DNA from: an uncultured Muribaculaceae bacterium
Lineage (GTDB): Bacteria; Bacteroidota; Bacteroidia; Bacteroidales; Muribaculaceae
Length of the DNA: 15,573 nt
Direction of reading: 5' to 3'
Assembly: GCA_910584905.1 (NCBI GenBank)
Contig: CAJUCQ010000029.1
Coordinates: 1 to 15,573, forward strand
Numbering within the stretch: the stretch's first letter is position 1; every line of letters begins with the position of its first letter. The notes beneath the pieces were generated by a model that searched no databases, had not been told where the DNA came from, and worked only from the letters and a program-made list of their open reading frames with translations. The translations under genes were made by a program, and so were the position numbers. This document shows positions 1 through 8,118 of the stretch, one piece after another.

Positions 1-38
1 ACTGTAAATTTACTGATTTTTCGCGAGAATACCAAGAA

Positions 39-73
39 AATCAGCCAATTAGTTTTATGCTAAATGGCTGATT
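39..73. terminator. Strong hairpin, possible bidirectional terminator
   Basis: The arms at 39-52 and 60-73 pair over 14 positions with one A-A mismatch, around a 7-base loop; the outer nine pairs (AATCAGCCA/TGGCTGATT) are perfect. T-rich stretches follow the stem on both strands, so it could stop the minus-strand heme operon, which ends about 210 bases away, and any rightward gene entering from the left. The surrounding 170 bases are far more AT-rich than the rest of the window. The hairpin could therefore instead belong to a mobile element or another intergenic unit cut by the window edge. Confidence 0.55.
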
Positions 74-183
74 GTTTTATTATTGAATAACTGAATTCTT
101 ATATCGAACTCACGTTAATTTATAACACATAACCGGCCATGGCCGTTTTTGATAACATTGCCATAAGTTAATAGCATTGAATC

Positions 184-267
184 GCGTCCGTACTGCGCTT
201 GCGGACGGGGGCTTCGACTTTGGGCAGACGGCTTGCAAATCAGCGTCCCTACTGCGCTTGCTGACGG
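184..267. repeat. Two copies of a 25-base intergenic repeat
   Basis: Copies at 184-208 and 243-267 match at 23 of 25 positions and share the core TACTGCGCTTGC. They are offset by 59 bases. Copy 1 can fold as a hairpin with arms CGTCCG (185-190) and CGGACG (202-207). Copy 2 has lost the inner two pairs but can form another stem, TCAGC (240-244) with GCTGA (260-264). They sit immediately downstream of the last heme-operon stop codon, where they would form part of the 3' untranslated RNA. They look like a dispersed intergenic repeat of this genome, though copies elsewhere cannot be seen here. Confidence 0.6.
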
Positions 268-281
268 AGACCGGCGCGGCC

Positions 282-611
282 TTATTCCGGGACGTATATT
301 ATGTCGCCGTTTTCCAGCTCGTAGGCCACGCCTACGCGCTTGCCTTTGTTCGACGATGAGGCGTCGGGGTCGTCGGAGGGCGTGTAGCGGTTGATTTTCT
401 CGCCTTCTTTTGTTATTATCTCCATGTTTTCCTTTCCGGGGTTCTTGACCATTGTGAAGTCCTCCTGCGAAAACATCTCAGTCATGTTGTAGCGGCTCAC
501 GAGGGCCACCATCAGCGCCACGGCAAACACCATAGCCACGTCGAAGAGGTTGCTCACCACGCTCATGGGGTCGGAGTCCTCGCTCTTGCGTAATAAAGAT
601 CTGCGGCGCAT
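282..611 (-). CDS. hmuV: HmuV, DUF2149 ExbD-like membrane protein
   Basis: This 109-residue protein is the last gene of the heme operon. A short basic N-terminus leads to the DUF2149-type motif DPMSVVSNLFDVAMVFA (residues 14-30) and one membrane helix at about 21-38. A soluble tail follows, ending in the family-like NGDIIYVPE. The helix resembles that of ExbD: an aspartate (D24) stands at its start, as the essential membrane aspartate does in ExbD. The gene starts 5 bases after the hmuU stop, which fits an ExbB/ExbD-like pair. The DUF2149 and hmuV assignment rests on motif plus gene order and is firm; the proton-motor role is inferred. The ATG at 611 is the natural start because little room exists upstream. 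Confidence 0.88.
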   Translation of the reverse strand: MRRRSLLRKSEDSDPMSVVSNLFDVAMVFAVALMVALVSRYNMTEMFSQEDFTMVKNPGKENMEIITKEGEKINRYTPSDDPDASSSNKGKRVGVAYELENGDIIYVPE

Positions 612-616
612 GGCGG

Positions 617-1210
617 TTAGTTGTTTTGTTTGAGGTTTTCGGCAATGAATTCAAGGATTGTCAGGTCTTTGACGGCGCGGCGCTCTTTTGCCTGCTGAGT
701 GATAAAGCCGATGGCGCTGATGACGAGCCCCACGACCGTCGTTGCGAAAGCCACCTGCATGTTGTAGGCCATCGAGGCGATGTCGCCCGAGGCGAGGCCG
801 GTGAGGGCCGGGCCCATAGGGATGAGTGTGCCCATCAGGCCGAGAATGGGGCCCATCTTTGTGAGGGTTTTGGAGGTGGCGATGTCCTTGTCGGCGGCCA
901 TCTCGTATTCGGAGAGGAGGAAGTCGATTCGCGCCTCGTTGCCTGCGCATTCGATTATTTTCTTGGCGTAGGCTTCGGTCAGGGTTGCGGGTTTGGCGGG
1001 GAGGGCGGCGGCGAGTTCGCCCACGTTTTCCGGGGTGAGCGTGCGCACTTGGACATAGAGCTTCTCGCCGGATTTGTGTTCAATCAGATAGCGGCTGAAG
1101 AAAGCGCCTGTGAGCAGGAGCGCGCGGACAAAGAATATGATGAGCAGCACGATGACGGGCACGAGCAGGCCTGTCGAAATCCAGTAGAGAATATTGGAGA
1201 TGACGTTCAT
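617..1210 (-). CDS. hmuU: HmuU, MotA/TolQ/ExbB-family proton channel
   Basis: This is a 197-residue inner-membrane protein of the MotA/TolQ/ExbB family. It has a first helix at about 12-33, a cytoplasmic stretch, then helices at about 118-138 and 153-173. The signature KMGPILGLMGTLIPMGPAL (118-136) matches the second helix of the family, and VAFATTVVGL (153-162) matches the third. T128 and T157/T158 stand about where ExbB and TolQ carry proton-path threonines. The ATG at 1210 is chosen because it overlaps the hmuT stop as ATGA and begins the first helix. The frame is open far upstream, but that extension is an arginine-rich shadow of hmuT. HmuV follows at once, so the two probably form one complex. 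Confidence 0.92.
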   Translation of the reverse strand: MNVISNILYWISTGLLVPVIVLLIIFFVRALLLTGAFFSRYLIEHKSGEKLYVQVRTLTPENVGELAAALPAKPATLTEAYAKKIIECAGNEARIDFLLSEYEMAADKDIATSKTLTKMGPILGLMGTLIPMGPALTGLASGDIASMAYNMQVAFATTVVGLVISAIGFITQQAKERRAVKDLTILEFIAENLKQNN

Positions 1211-1902
1211 TTTATTTTTGATATTTTTTTGGTTTCGGTAAATCTGTAGATGACGCATCCTGCGGCGGCTCCGGCGAGAGCGAGGGCGGCAGTGGCGGCG
1301 AGAGCCGCGGCGTCGACTTCGCCGCAGGGGGTGGCGGAGGTGCGGCCGTTGACCGTGGCCACGATGCCGAGGGCGGCGATGATGACGTTGACGAGGAAGA
1401 GGAGTTCGAGGCGCATGTCGTCCTCGGGGATAAGCGCTTTGGCGCCATAGGCAAGGAGCAGGCTGCCTGCGGCCGCGGCCGCGGCTGTCGAGGCGGCCAC
1501 GAGGGTGAAGTCGGCGCCCGGCATCGAGAAGATAATCTCGACAAGGAGCGCGAACAGCACCGGGAAGATGAGCAGCCCCGGCACCCAAAGGCACACTCCG
1601 GCCACGGCCTTGGCCGCGCGGGGCAACGGACTCCCGAGGCTCCGCGCCTTCAGGAAGCAGAAAAGGAGCTGGAAGGCGACGTCGACGGTGAGCACCACGG
1701 AGATGTCGAGCATCAGAGCGGGATCGGCGAGGACGTCGGCGATGCGGGTCTTGGATTGCGCTGTGGCCGCATCCTGAGCGAAAAACACAAACAGCGCGGC
1801 GAGGGCGGCGGTGACGGCGGCGCCGACGGGGCTGTGCCAAGTCAGCTTCAGCACGAAGCTGAGGCTGACCATGAGCATTATAATCAGTACTACCGTTTCC
1901 AT
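1207..1902 (-). CDS. hmuT: HmuT, polytopic membrane protein of the heme operon
   Basis: This protein of about 231 residues is very hydrophobic, with roughly seven predicted membrane segments (near residues 3-20, 27-43, 69-85, 105-126, 133-155, 167-187 and 200-221) and a basic tail. I see no catalytic motif. It is named by position, as HmuT lies between HmuS and HmuU in the Porphyromonas gingivalis hmu locus; its biochemical role is not established. The ATG at 1902 shares one base with the hmuS stop (TGATG), a typical coupled start. A GTG one codon upstream at 1905 is the alternative. The stop overlaps the hmuU start by four bases. It might anchor HmuS to the HmuUV channel, but that is only inference. 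Confidence 0.8.
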   Translation of the reverse strand: METVVLIIMLMVSLSFVLKLTWHSPVGAAVTAALAALFVFFAQDAATAQSKTRIADVLADPALMLDISVVLTVDVAFQLLFCFLKARSLGSPLPRAAKAVAGVCLWVPGLLIFPVLFALLVEIIFSMPGADFTLVAASTAAAAAAGSLLLAYGAKALIPEDDMRLELLFLVNVIIAALGIVATVNGRTSATPCGEVDAAALAATAALALAGAAAGCVIYRFTETKKISKIK

Positions 1903-4900
1903 CACTCGGCTCTGTTGCGCCGCCTGCGGCGGGCGATTACGACGAATGCGGCGAGCGCAGCGGCCACGGCGGCGCCGACGAGCAGGCCGTTGACGCGGTT
2001 GGTGGTCGTGTCGGCGGCGTTCATTTCTTCACGTTTCATCACCATGCCGTCGGCGTCGTCTCCACCGGCGATTTTCTCGGCGCGGACAGCGGCCACGTTG
2101 CGGCGGTAGTCGGAAGCGGTGGCGGCGGGCACCTTCGAGGCTATGAAGTCGCGGAGCTTGGCGTTGTCGCACACAAAGCCCGAGCAGGCCGCGCCGTGGC
2201 GCGTCACCATTTCGGTGTGGAGCTCGGCTATGGCCGCAATCTGTTCGGGCGAGGCGTCCCACATGCCCTTGCGCACAGTCTCGAGCATCACGGCTGTCAT
2301 CTCCTGAAGCGCCGCCGGATTGACGCCGCTGAAATACTCCTTTGTGCCGAGGCCGTGGCTGTCGGCGACGTAGGTGTCGTAGATGTCGTCCCAAAGCTCG
2401 TCGTCGATGGCCTCGGGTTTCATCACGTTCCAGCCGTAGGTGTTGCGGACGATGTCGGCGAAGGCCGAGGCGTCGCCGGCGCCGCCCTTCATCTTCTCGC
2501 GGATATATGCGGGGTTGAGGATGGTGGTGCGGCTTTCGACGCCTATCGCCTCCTTCACCTCCTGAATTTTCGCGTTGTTGCGCTTGCGGTAGTCGCTGAG
2601 GTATGCGTCGGGTTCTTTGCCGGTGACGTTGCGCACGGCGAGGTTCATGCCTCCCATGAATTCGTACACGTGGTCGAGGCTGAGGGCGCCCCACGTGTTG
2701 CTCTGGCGGGGCTGGACAACGACGTCCGTGCGCGAGAGAGCGGCCTCGAAGGCGTGCTCGCGGAGTTTTTCCCAGTTTTCCTCGCTGTCGTAGACGGCTC
2801 CCATGTTGTTGATATAGGTTGCGGCGATTTCGGCTTCGTCGTCCCAGCGGTCGCCGGCTTCGACCATGCCCTGAATGCCGCTTCCGTAGCTGCCGTTGAC
2901 GCCACCGAATACGCGTGCGGCCGCGAGCTCGCGGGCTTCTTTGGGGCTTACGCCCTTGTCGACGAGCAGGCGCTCGGACTCGACGACGCCCTCGGCCACG
3001 AAGTTGGGGAAGTCGTCGTCGCGGTCTTCGGCGGCCATCTTCACGGCGCGGCCGATGAGAAAGAGGCGCGAGGCGGCGAGGTCGCGGAGCTGGCCCGAGG
3101 TCTGCACGACGACGTCGATGCGCGGGCGCCCCAGCTCGGCGGAGGGAATGAGGCGCAGGTCGGTGACGCGGCCGAAGGGGTCGCGCACGGGTTCTACGCC
3201 CAGCATGTAGAGCACTTGGGCTATGGTGGCGCCTTCGGTTTCGATGAATTCGCTGCTCCAGAGCGTGTAGCTCACCTTTCGGGGGATGGAGTCGGAGTGG
3301 GCCTTGCGATACATTGCTATTGTGCTTTCGGCGAGAGCCTTGCCTTTCTCCCACGCCACGGCCGAGGGCGTTTCCTCGGCGTTGATGGCAAACATGTTGC
3401 GGCCCGTGGGGAGGATTTCGGGGTTGAGCACCGGGTCGCCGCCTGCGGTGGGGGCGATATAGCCGCCGCCGAGAGCGTTGACTATGGACTCAAGCTCGGC
3501 CTCGGGGCTTGCAGCGAGGGCTTCGCTGTAGGCTGTGACCTTGGTGAGCGCGCGCTCGACCTCGCCGACGGCTTGGGCAAAGTCGATTTCCTCCGGCGTG
3601 AACTCGCGGCTCTTCATGGCTCCGCGGTGAGCGGCGCCCGGGTGAGCGTGGTCTGCGGCGGGCGCTGTGTTTTTGCGTTTCATGGCCGCTTCCATCTTCT
3701 TGAGGTCTTCCTCGCCGGCGCCCATCCTGCGGGCCATTTCAAGTGCTTTTTCGGCCGACATGCCCGGGAGCATGGAGCCGTGGGGGCGCTTTGTGGCGGG
3801 GCGGTCGGCGATGCGCGCCGGAGTGGCGGCGGGGCCGGAGGGCATCATCGCGCCCATGACCATCATGCGCGAGAGCATGTCTTTAGAGCCTTCGAGGTCG
3901 CTGAGGATAGAGCGTGCGCTGTCGAGCTGAGCCTGCGTGGTGCCTGCCGTGGCGCATATTGTCTTGTCGTCGGCGGGACGTCCCGATTCGAGAATGCCTT
4001 TGACTACGGCCTCGGCGCGTGGGCGGAATGCGGCGGCCTTGGCCTTGCGGCCTCCGAGGCGGCGGAGGCTCTCGGCAACGGCGTCGACGGTCATGGCGAG
4101 CACCGTCGAGCGGACGTGTTCGGGCGAGTAGGGGCGACCGAGCACGTAGAAAGCGCCCGTAATCTTCTCGTTGGCGAGCTCGTCGGCGAAGTCTTCGATG
4201 CGCATGATTTCATCCGGGGTGTATGCCGTCGATGCGGCGCTGTCGAGCCTGAGTTCGCGGTGGATGCCGAGGCCGACGGTGTATTTCTTCACGAGTGCTC
4301 CGGCGCGGGCGGAGTCGGCGGCCGTCTTCGAGCGGTTGTATTCGGCGAGGGCGTCGGTGAGGTTTTTATAGATTCCTCGGACGTCGCTTTGCATGAACGG
4401 CGGCGTCAGGTAGTTGACGATAGCGGCGTAGCTTCGGCGCTTGGCCGTCATGGCTTCGCCGACGTTTGACGTCGAGTAGACGTAGATGTGGGGGAGAGGG
4501 CCGACGAGGCGGTCGGGCCAGTCGCGGCTGCCGAGGGCCACCTGCTTGCGGGGCGTGAACTCAAGCGAGCCGTGCGCTCCGAAGTGCATGAGGGCGTCGG
4601 CCTTGAAGCCGTAGCGCGCCCAAAGGTAGGCGGCCACGTAGTTGTGGGGCGGCGCGGCGTCGGTGCCGTGGACGATTTTGAAGTCGTCGTCGCCTATGCC
4701 TGCGGCGGTTTGCGGGATGAGCACGACGTTGCCGAAGCTCACGCGGGCGAGAGCGAGATTGCCCTTGTCGTCCTTGAGCCCGTGGCCCGGAAAGGGTCCG
4801 TCGAGGGCGTCGATTTCGGCACGCATCTCCGGGGCGAAGGCCTCGGCGCACCAGCGGTCGTAGTCGGCGGCGGCGATGAGTTCGGGCCGGTTGCGGCTCA

Positions 4901-6182
4901 CGAAGTCGGCCATAGCCCCGAGGGCGTATTCGTTGAACACCTTGCCCTGCTCGCCGAGGATGCGTTCGAGGCCGGCGGCGTCGGCCGGGAGATTGTCGAC
5001 GCGGTAGCCTTCGGCTTTCAGGCGCTTCAGGAGGCTGAAGAGCGAGGGCGCCACCTCCATGCCTTCGGCCACAAGGGCATTCTGTCCCGGGCCTTTGAAG
5101 TAGAAAATGGCGAGGCGCTTGTCGGCGTTGGCCTTGCGGCGTAGCGAGAGGTGGTTGCCGACGGTGGCCGTGAATTCCTCGAGACGGTCGGGGATGGCGG
5201 CCACATGCGGGAGGCCGTCCGGCCCGTCGTAGTGGGCGAAGAGGGCGAGGGGGCGAATGGCGCCGTCGATTTCGGGGGTGACGACGCTCTGCGAGAGGAA
5301 GCCGCCGTTCATGCCCGTCTTGTCGGCCATCCACTCGTCGTAGGGGCGGTTGACGTTAAGGGGAGAGAAGAGAACGATGTTGTTGCGGGCGAGCCATCCG
5401 GCCACCATGTCGCCCATGCGGCCGTGGGCCATGTTGATGAGCGCCGAGGCCCCTACGGAGTCGGCGTGGCCTTTGGCGATGAAGGGTTGAATCACCCCCA
5501 CGGGGTAGACCATATTGCCGGCCCTTTGCAGGGCGGCGGTGAGGCTGTCGGCCACGCCCATCTGCCCGGTGAGGATGATTCGCGGAGCGTCGTCTTTCCA
5601 AAGACCTTTTTTGCGGAGGAAGGCTTCGTATTCGGCCACGCTGCCGAAATTCAGGTCGTCGCCGTCGGAGGGGTAGTAGAGAAGGCCCGTGCCTGAAACG
5701 ACGGGGTCGCCGGGGGTGGGGGCGAAGAATTTTTTTCCGTCGATGAATTTGCGCACGTAGCGGAGCAGATTGCGGTAGTTGGAGCGACCGCCGGCGAGAT
5801 ACTGTTTCAGGAACTCGGCGTCGACGGAATCGACACTGTTGATTTGGTTCTGCGGGTTGGTGACGGCTGTCGAAAGCACTTGAGTGGATTTTCCGGCGGC
5901 TTCGATGAGCGCTTGGCGCTGTTGGTCGGTGATTCGCAGGCCCATGCCGTTGACAAATACCATGTCGAATTTCCCGGCCTTGTCGAGTTCATCGACGGGC
6001 AACTCCGAGATTTTGACGAACGAGCCGTTGTCGTTGGCTTTGGAAATCTGTCCGAGGGCGATTGCCTGATAGTTGACGAAGGCTATGCGCGTGGTCGAGG
6101 CGCATTTATGCCATAGAACGAGGGCCGCGCCGGCAATGAGCGCGCCCCCCGCACACAGGGATATTATCTTTTTTCGGTTCAT
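1902..6182 (-). CDS. hmuS: HmuS, membrane-anchored CobN-like heme (de)chelatase
   Basis: This 1426-residue protein belongs to the CobN/BchH magnesium-cobalt chelatase large-subunit family. Hallmarks are HFGAHGSLEF (533-542), YVYSTSNVGEAMTAKRRSYA (567-586, close to the family's NPGE/AKRR region), LPTGRN (924-929), LGRPRIDV (1017-1024) and VFGGVNGSYGSGIQ (1091-1104). Unlike cytoplasmic CobN it has an N-terminal membrane anchor (about 6-24) and a C-terminal helix (about 1397-1416) followed by arginines, so the body should lie in the periplasm. No ChlI/ChlD or CobS/CobT ATPase partners are present in the window. HmuS homologues are reported to remove iron from heme anaerobically, and that role fits the neighbours. 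Residues 769-857 are a Met/His-rich, probably flexible linker. The start lies 6 bases past the hmuR stop. A cobalamin role is unlikely given hmuY and hmuR. Confidence 0.93.
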   Translation of the reverse strand: MNRKKIISLCAGGALIAGAALVLWHKCASTTRIAFVNYQAIALGQISKANDNGSFVKISELPVDELDKAGKFDMVFVNGMGLRITDQQRQALIEAAGKSTQVLSTAVTNPQNQINSVDSVDAEFLKQYLAGGRSNYRNLLRYVRKFIDGKKFFAPTPGDPVVSGTGLLYYPSDGDDLNFGSVAEYEAFLRKKGLWKDDAPRIILTGQMGVADSLTAALQRAGNMVYPVGVIQPFIAKGHADSVGASALINMAHGRMGDMVAGWLARNNIVLFSPLNVNRPYDEWMADKTGMNGGFLSQSVVTPEIDGAIRPLALFAHYDGPDGLPHVAAIPDRLEEFTATVGNHLSLRRKANADKRLAIFYFKGPGQNALVAEGMEVAPSLFSLLKRLKAEGYRVDNLPADAAGLERILGEQGKVFNEYALGAMADFVSRNRPELIAAADYDRWCAEAFAPEMRAEIDALDGPFPGHGLKDDKGNLALARVSFGNVVLIPQTAAGIGDDDFKIVHGTDAAPPHNYVAAYLWARYGFKADALMHFGAHGSLEFTPRKQVALGSRDWPDRLVGPLPHIYVYSTSNVGEAMTAKRRSYAAIVNYLTPPFMQSDVRGIYKNLTDALAEYNRSKTAADSARAGALVKKYTVGLGIHRELRLDSAASTAYTPDEIMRIEDFADELANEKITGAFYVLGRPYSPEHVRSTVLAMTVDAVAESLRRLGGRKAKAAAFRPRAEAVVKGILESGRPADDKTICATAGTTQAQLDSARSILSDLEGSKDMLSRMMVMGAMMPSGPAATPARIADRPATKRPHGSMLPGMSAEKALEMARRMGAGEEDLKKMEAAMKRKNTAPAADHAHPGAAHRGAMKSREFTPEEIDFAQAVGEVERALTKVTAYSEALAASPEAELESIVNALGGGYIAPTAGGDPVLNPEILPTGRNMFAINAEETPSAVAWEKGKALAESTIAMYRKAHSDSIPRKVSYTLWSSEFIETEGATIAQVLYMLGVEPVRDPFGRVTDLRLIPSAELGRPRIDVVVQTSGQLRDLAASRLFLIGRAVKMAAEDRDDDFPNFVAEGVVESERLLVDKGVSPKEARELAAARVFGGVNGSYGSGIQGMVEAGDRWDDEAEIAATYINNMGAVYDSEENWEKLREHAFEAALSRTDVVVQPRQSNTWGALSLDHVYEFMGGMNLAVRNVTGKEPDAYLSDYRKRNNAKIQEVKEAIGVESRTTILNPAYIREKMKGGAGDASAFADIVRNTYGWNVMKPEAIDDELWDDIYDTYVADSHGLGTKEYFSGVNPAALQEMTAVMLETVRKGMWDASPEQIAAIAELHTEMVTRHGAACSGFVCDNAKLRDFIASKVPAATASDYRRNVAAVRAEKIAGGDDADGMVMKREEMNAADTTTNRVNGLLVGAAVAAALAAFVVIARRRRRNRAE

Positions 6183-6188
6183 AAGCTG

Positions 6189-8114
6189 TCAGATAAGCTC
6201 GTTGATGTCGAGCGATAGCCCCACGGACACGCTTGTACCCGTGGTCGATGGTGTGTTGCTGTAATAGTAGGCCGGCACGTAGTTGAAAAGATTGTCGACT
6301 GCAAGGTTCAGGCTGATGCCCTTCATGAATGTGAGCGCGGCGTTGAGGCGCCACATGGTGTAGGCCGGGTAGCGCACCTTCTCGGTTTCTTCGTATGATG
6401 TCATCGAGGTGTATTCGTCGACAGTGACGCCCGAGAGGACGCGCCCGTTGAGAGCGGCGGAGAGGCCGAAGCGTCGCCATTTCTTCTCGTAGTCGAGGCG
6501 CAGGGTGGCAGTGTGGGGGCGTGTCGACGAGGTGTAGGGCTCGCCCTTGCGCACGTGTTCGCGGGTGAAGATATACGACGCGCGTACGTCGGCTCCGCAG
6601 TTGTGGCGCCACGAGGCGTTGGCCTCGATGCCGGCGATGTTGACGCGGCCCGTGTTGGTGTAGAGCTGACCTTTGAGGGCCTGCGACCACGCCGTGGTGA
6701 TGCGGTCGTCGACGAGGTTGCAGAAGCCTCCGATGCTCACGTTGAGCAGGCGTCGCGTGTATTCGGCCGAGAGTTGGAAGTTATGGCTTGTCTCGGGGCG
6801 CAGGTCGGGGTTGCCGTAGATCATGAAGATGTCGGCCATGTCGAAGTCCATGTACATCTCTTTGAGCGTGGGCGCGCGGAAGCCGCCTGAATATGAGCCG
6901 CGGAAGTTGATGCGGCGGTGGCGGTACATGAGGTTGACCCTCGACGAGAAGTGCTTCATTGCCGCTTCCGAGAAGTAGTCGTAGCGTCCGCCGACGATTA
7001 CGTTCAGGTTATCGAGGATGTTAAGGTCGAGTTGCGCCAGTCCGTCGGCCGTGAGCTGGCTGTGGCGGCCGCCGTCGGCGAACTGGTAGCTCCGCAGATA
7101 GTCGCGCATGACGTCGCCGCCGACGGTGAGGATGTATTTTCCGGCGAATGTGTGGTTGAATACGATGCGTCCGCTGTTCTGGACGTTGCTGTATTTGCGC
7201 ACATCCGCGCCGGAGAGCGTCAGGAAGTCGCTTTTGTCATATTGGTCGAAGGTGTAGCTTGCCTCGATATTTGTTGCCGGGGAGACCTCGTAGTATCCTC
7301 TGAGTCCGGCCGAGAAGTCGCGGTAGCGGTCGCGGCTTGCCTCTTGGGCATTGCGCTGGCGGAAGTAGTAGCCTGCGCGCGCCGTAAGGCTCAGGCGGTC
7401 GCCGGCTTTGAAGGTCAGGCGCTCTTTGACGTTCATGTTGTAGCCGCCGTAGAAACGGTTGTAGTCGCCGGCGTTCTTCATGTCGTAGGAGTTGATGCGA
7501 TGGTAGCGCAGGGTTGTCGAGCTGCTCAGGCGTCGGGCGCTGAATGCGGCTGCGGCGCTGTAGCGCTGTTCGTTGTGGGCGCCGTAGCGGGCGTTGAGAT
7601 TGAGGCGCCAAGGCTCGGAGGTGTCGTCGCGGCTGATGAGATTGACCACGCCGCCGACGGCGTTCGAGCCGTAGAGCGACGATGCTCCTCCCTTTACAAT
7701 CTCGATGCGCCCGATGTTGTTGAGGTCGAGGCGGTTGTAGTCGATGTTGTCGAGGGTCTCTCCGGCGAGGCGTTCGCCGTCGACGAGAAAGAGGATTGAG
7801 TTGCCGCCGAATCCCTGCATGTTGAGGCTTACCTGCTGGTTCATCGAGTACGAGAACTCGATGCCGGGAAGCTCCGTCTGCAGGAGGTCGCTGATGTTTG
7901 TGGCGTCGACTTTGCGGATGTCGGCGTCGGAAATCACGCGTGTGAGGATGGGCGAGTCCTTCAGAAGTTTGGGCGTGCGTGTGCCCGTCACGACGATGGT
8001 GTTCAGCTCCTTGGCCCAAGCCTGCTCGATGGAGTCGAGCTCGGCTTCGGTGTACGATGTGGCCCCGCAAATCAGCGGAGCGCTCATAAGTGCTGTCAGG
8101 ACCGCACGTCTCAT
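6189..8114 (-). CDS. hmuR: HmuR, TonB-dependent heme receptor
   Basis: This is a 641-residue outer-membrane receptor. It has a signal peptide (about 1-18) and a TonB-box-like NTIVVTGTRT (38-47). The plug domain carries GFGGNSILFLVDGERLAGET (101-120) and GGASSLYGSNAVGGVVNLIS (142-161). A 22-strand-type barrel ends in the hydrophobic LDINELI. Heme-receptor motifs FRAP (412-415) and NPDL (435-438) are present. By spacing from FRAP, the place of the heme-ligand histidine of P. gingivalis HmuR holds M426, in a Met-rich stretch (M420, M422, M426, M431). It starts 4 bases after hmuY. It would move heme, taken from HmuY or hemoproteins, into the periplasm using TonB energy. A cobalamin receptor is the alternative but is disfavoured by hmuY next door. 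Confidence 0.93.
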   Translation of the reverse strand: MRRAVLTALMSAPLICGATSYTEAELDSIEQAWAKELNTIVVTGTRTPKLLKDSPILTRVISDADIRKVDATNISDLLQTELPGIEFSYSMNQQVSLNMQGFGGNSILFLVDGERLAGETLDNIDYNRLDLNNIGRIEIVKGGASSLYGSNAVGGVVNLISRDDTSEPWRLNLNARYGAHNEQRYSAAAAFSARRLSSSTTLRYHRINSYDMKNAGDYNRFYGGYNMNVKERLTFKAGDRLSLTARAGYYFRQRNAQEASRDRYRDFSAGLRGYYEVSPATNIEASYTFDQYDKSDFLTLSGADVRKYSNVQNSGRIVFNHTFAGKYILTVGGDVMRDYLRSYQFADGGRHSQLTADGLAQLDLNILDNLNVIVGGRYDYFSEAAMKHFSSRVNLMYRHRRINFRGSYSGGFRAPTLKEMYMDFDMADIFMIYGNPDLRPETSHNFQLSAEYTRRLLNVSIGGFCNLVDDRITTAWSQALKGQLYTNTGRVNIAGIEANASWRHNCGADVRASYIFTREHVRKGEPYTSSTRPHTATLRLDYEKKWRRFGLSAALNGRVLSGVTVDEYTSMTSYEETEKVRYPAYTMWRLNAALTFMKGISLNLAVDNLFNYVPAYYYSNTPSTTGTSVSVGLSLDINELI

Positions 8115-8118
8115 AGGC

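Noticed and set aside
134..150. Palindrome CGGCCATGGCCG followed by five T as a rightward terminator
   Set aside because: Only four pairs can form around a realistic loop and no plus-strand gene ends just before it. The hairpin at 39-73 is far stronger.
177..359. A 60-codon plus-strand frame at the left edge
   Set aside because: It spans the intergenic repeat pair and the 3' end of hmuV, has no domain, and is opposite a conserved protein end.
1211..1840. Upstream extension of hmuU to 407 codons
   Set aside because: The added part is an Arg-rich shadow of hmuT. The ATG at 1210 overlaps the hmuT stop and begins the first membrane helix of the channel protein.
2196..4469. A 757-codon open frame on the plus strand opposite hmuS
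   Set aside because: It is the antisense shadow of a G+C-rich gene with strong third-position bias. The translation is rich in Gly, Ala, Val and His with no recognisable domain, while the minus strand encodes clear CobN-family motifs.
1902..6182. Reading the large gene as cobalamin-synthesis cobN
   Set aside because: The protein has membrane anchors at both ends, no CobS/CobT or other cobalamin genes are adjacent, and the flanking genes are hmuY, hmuR and the hmuTUV set.
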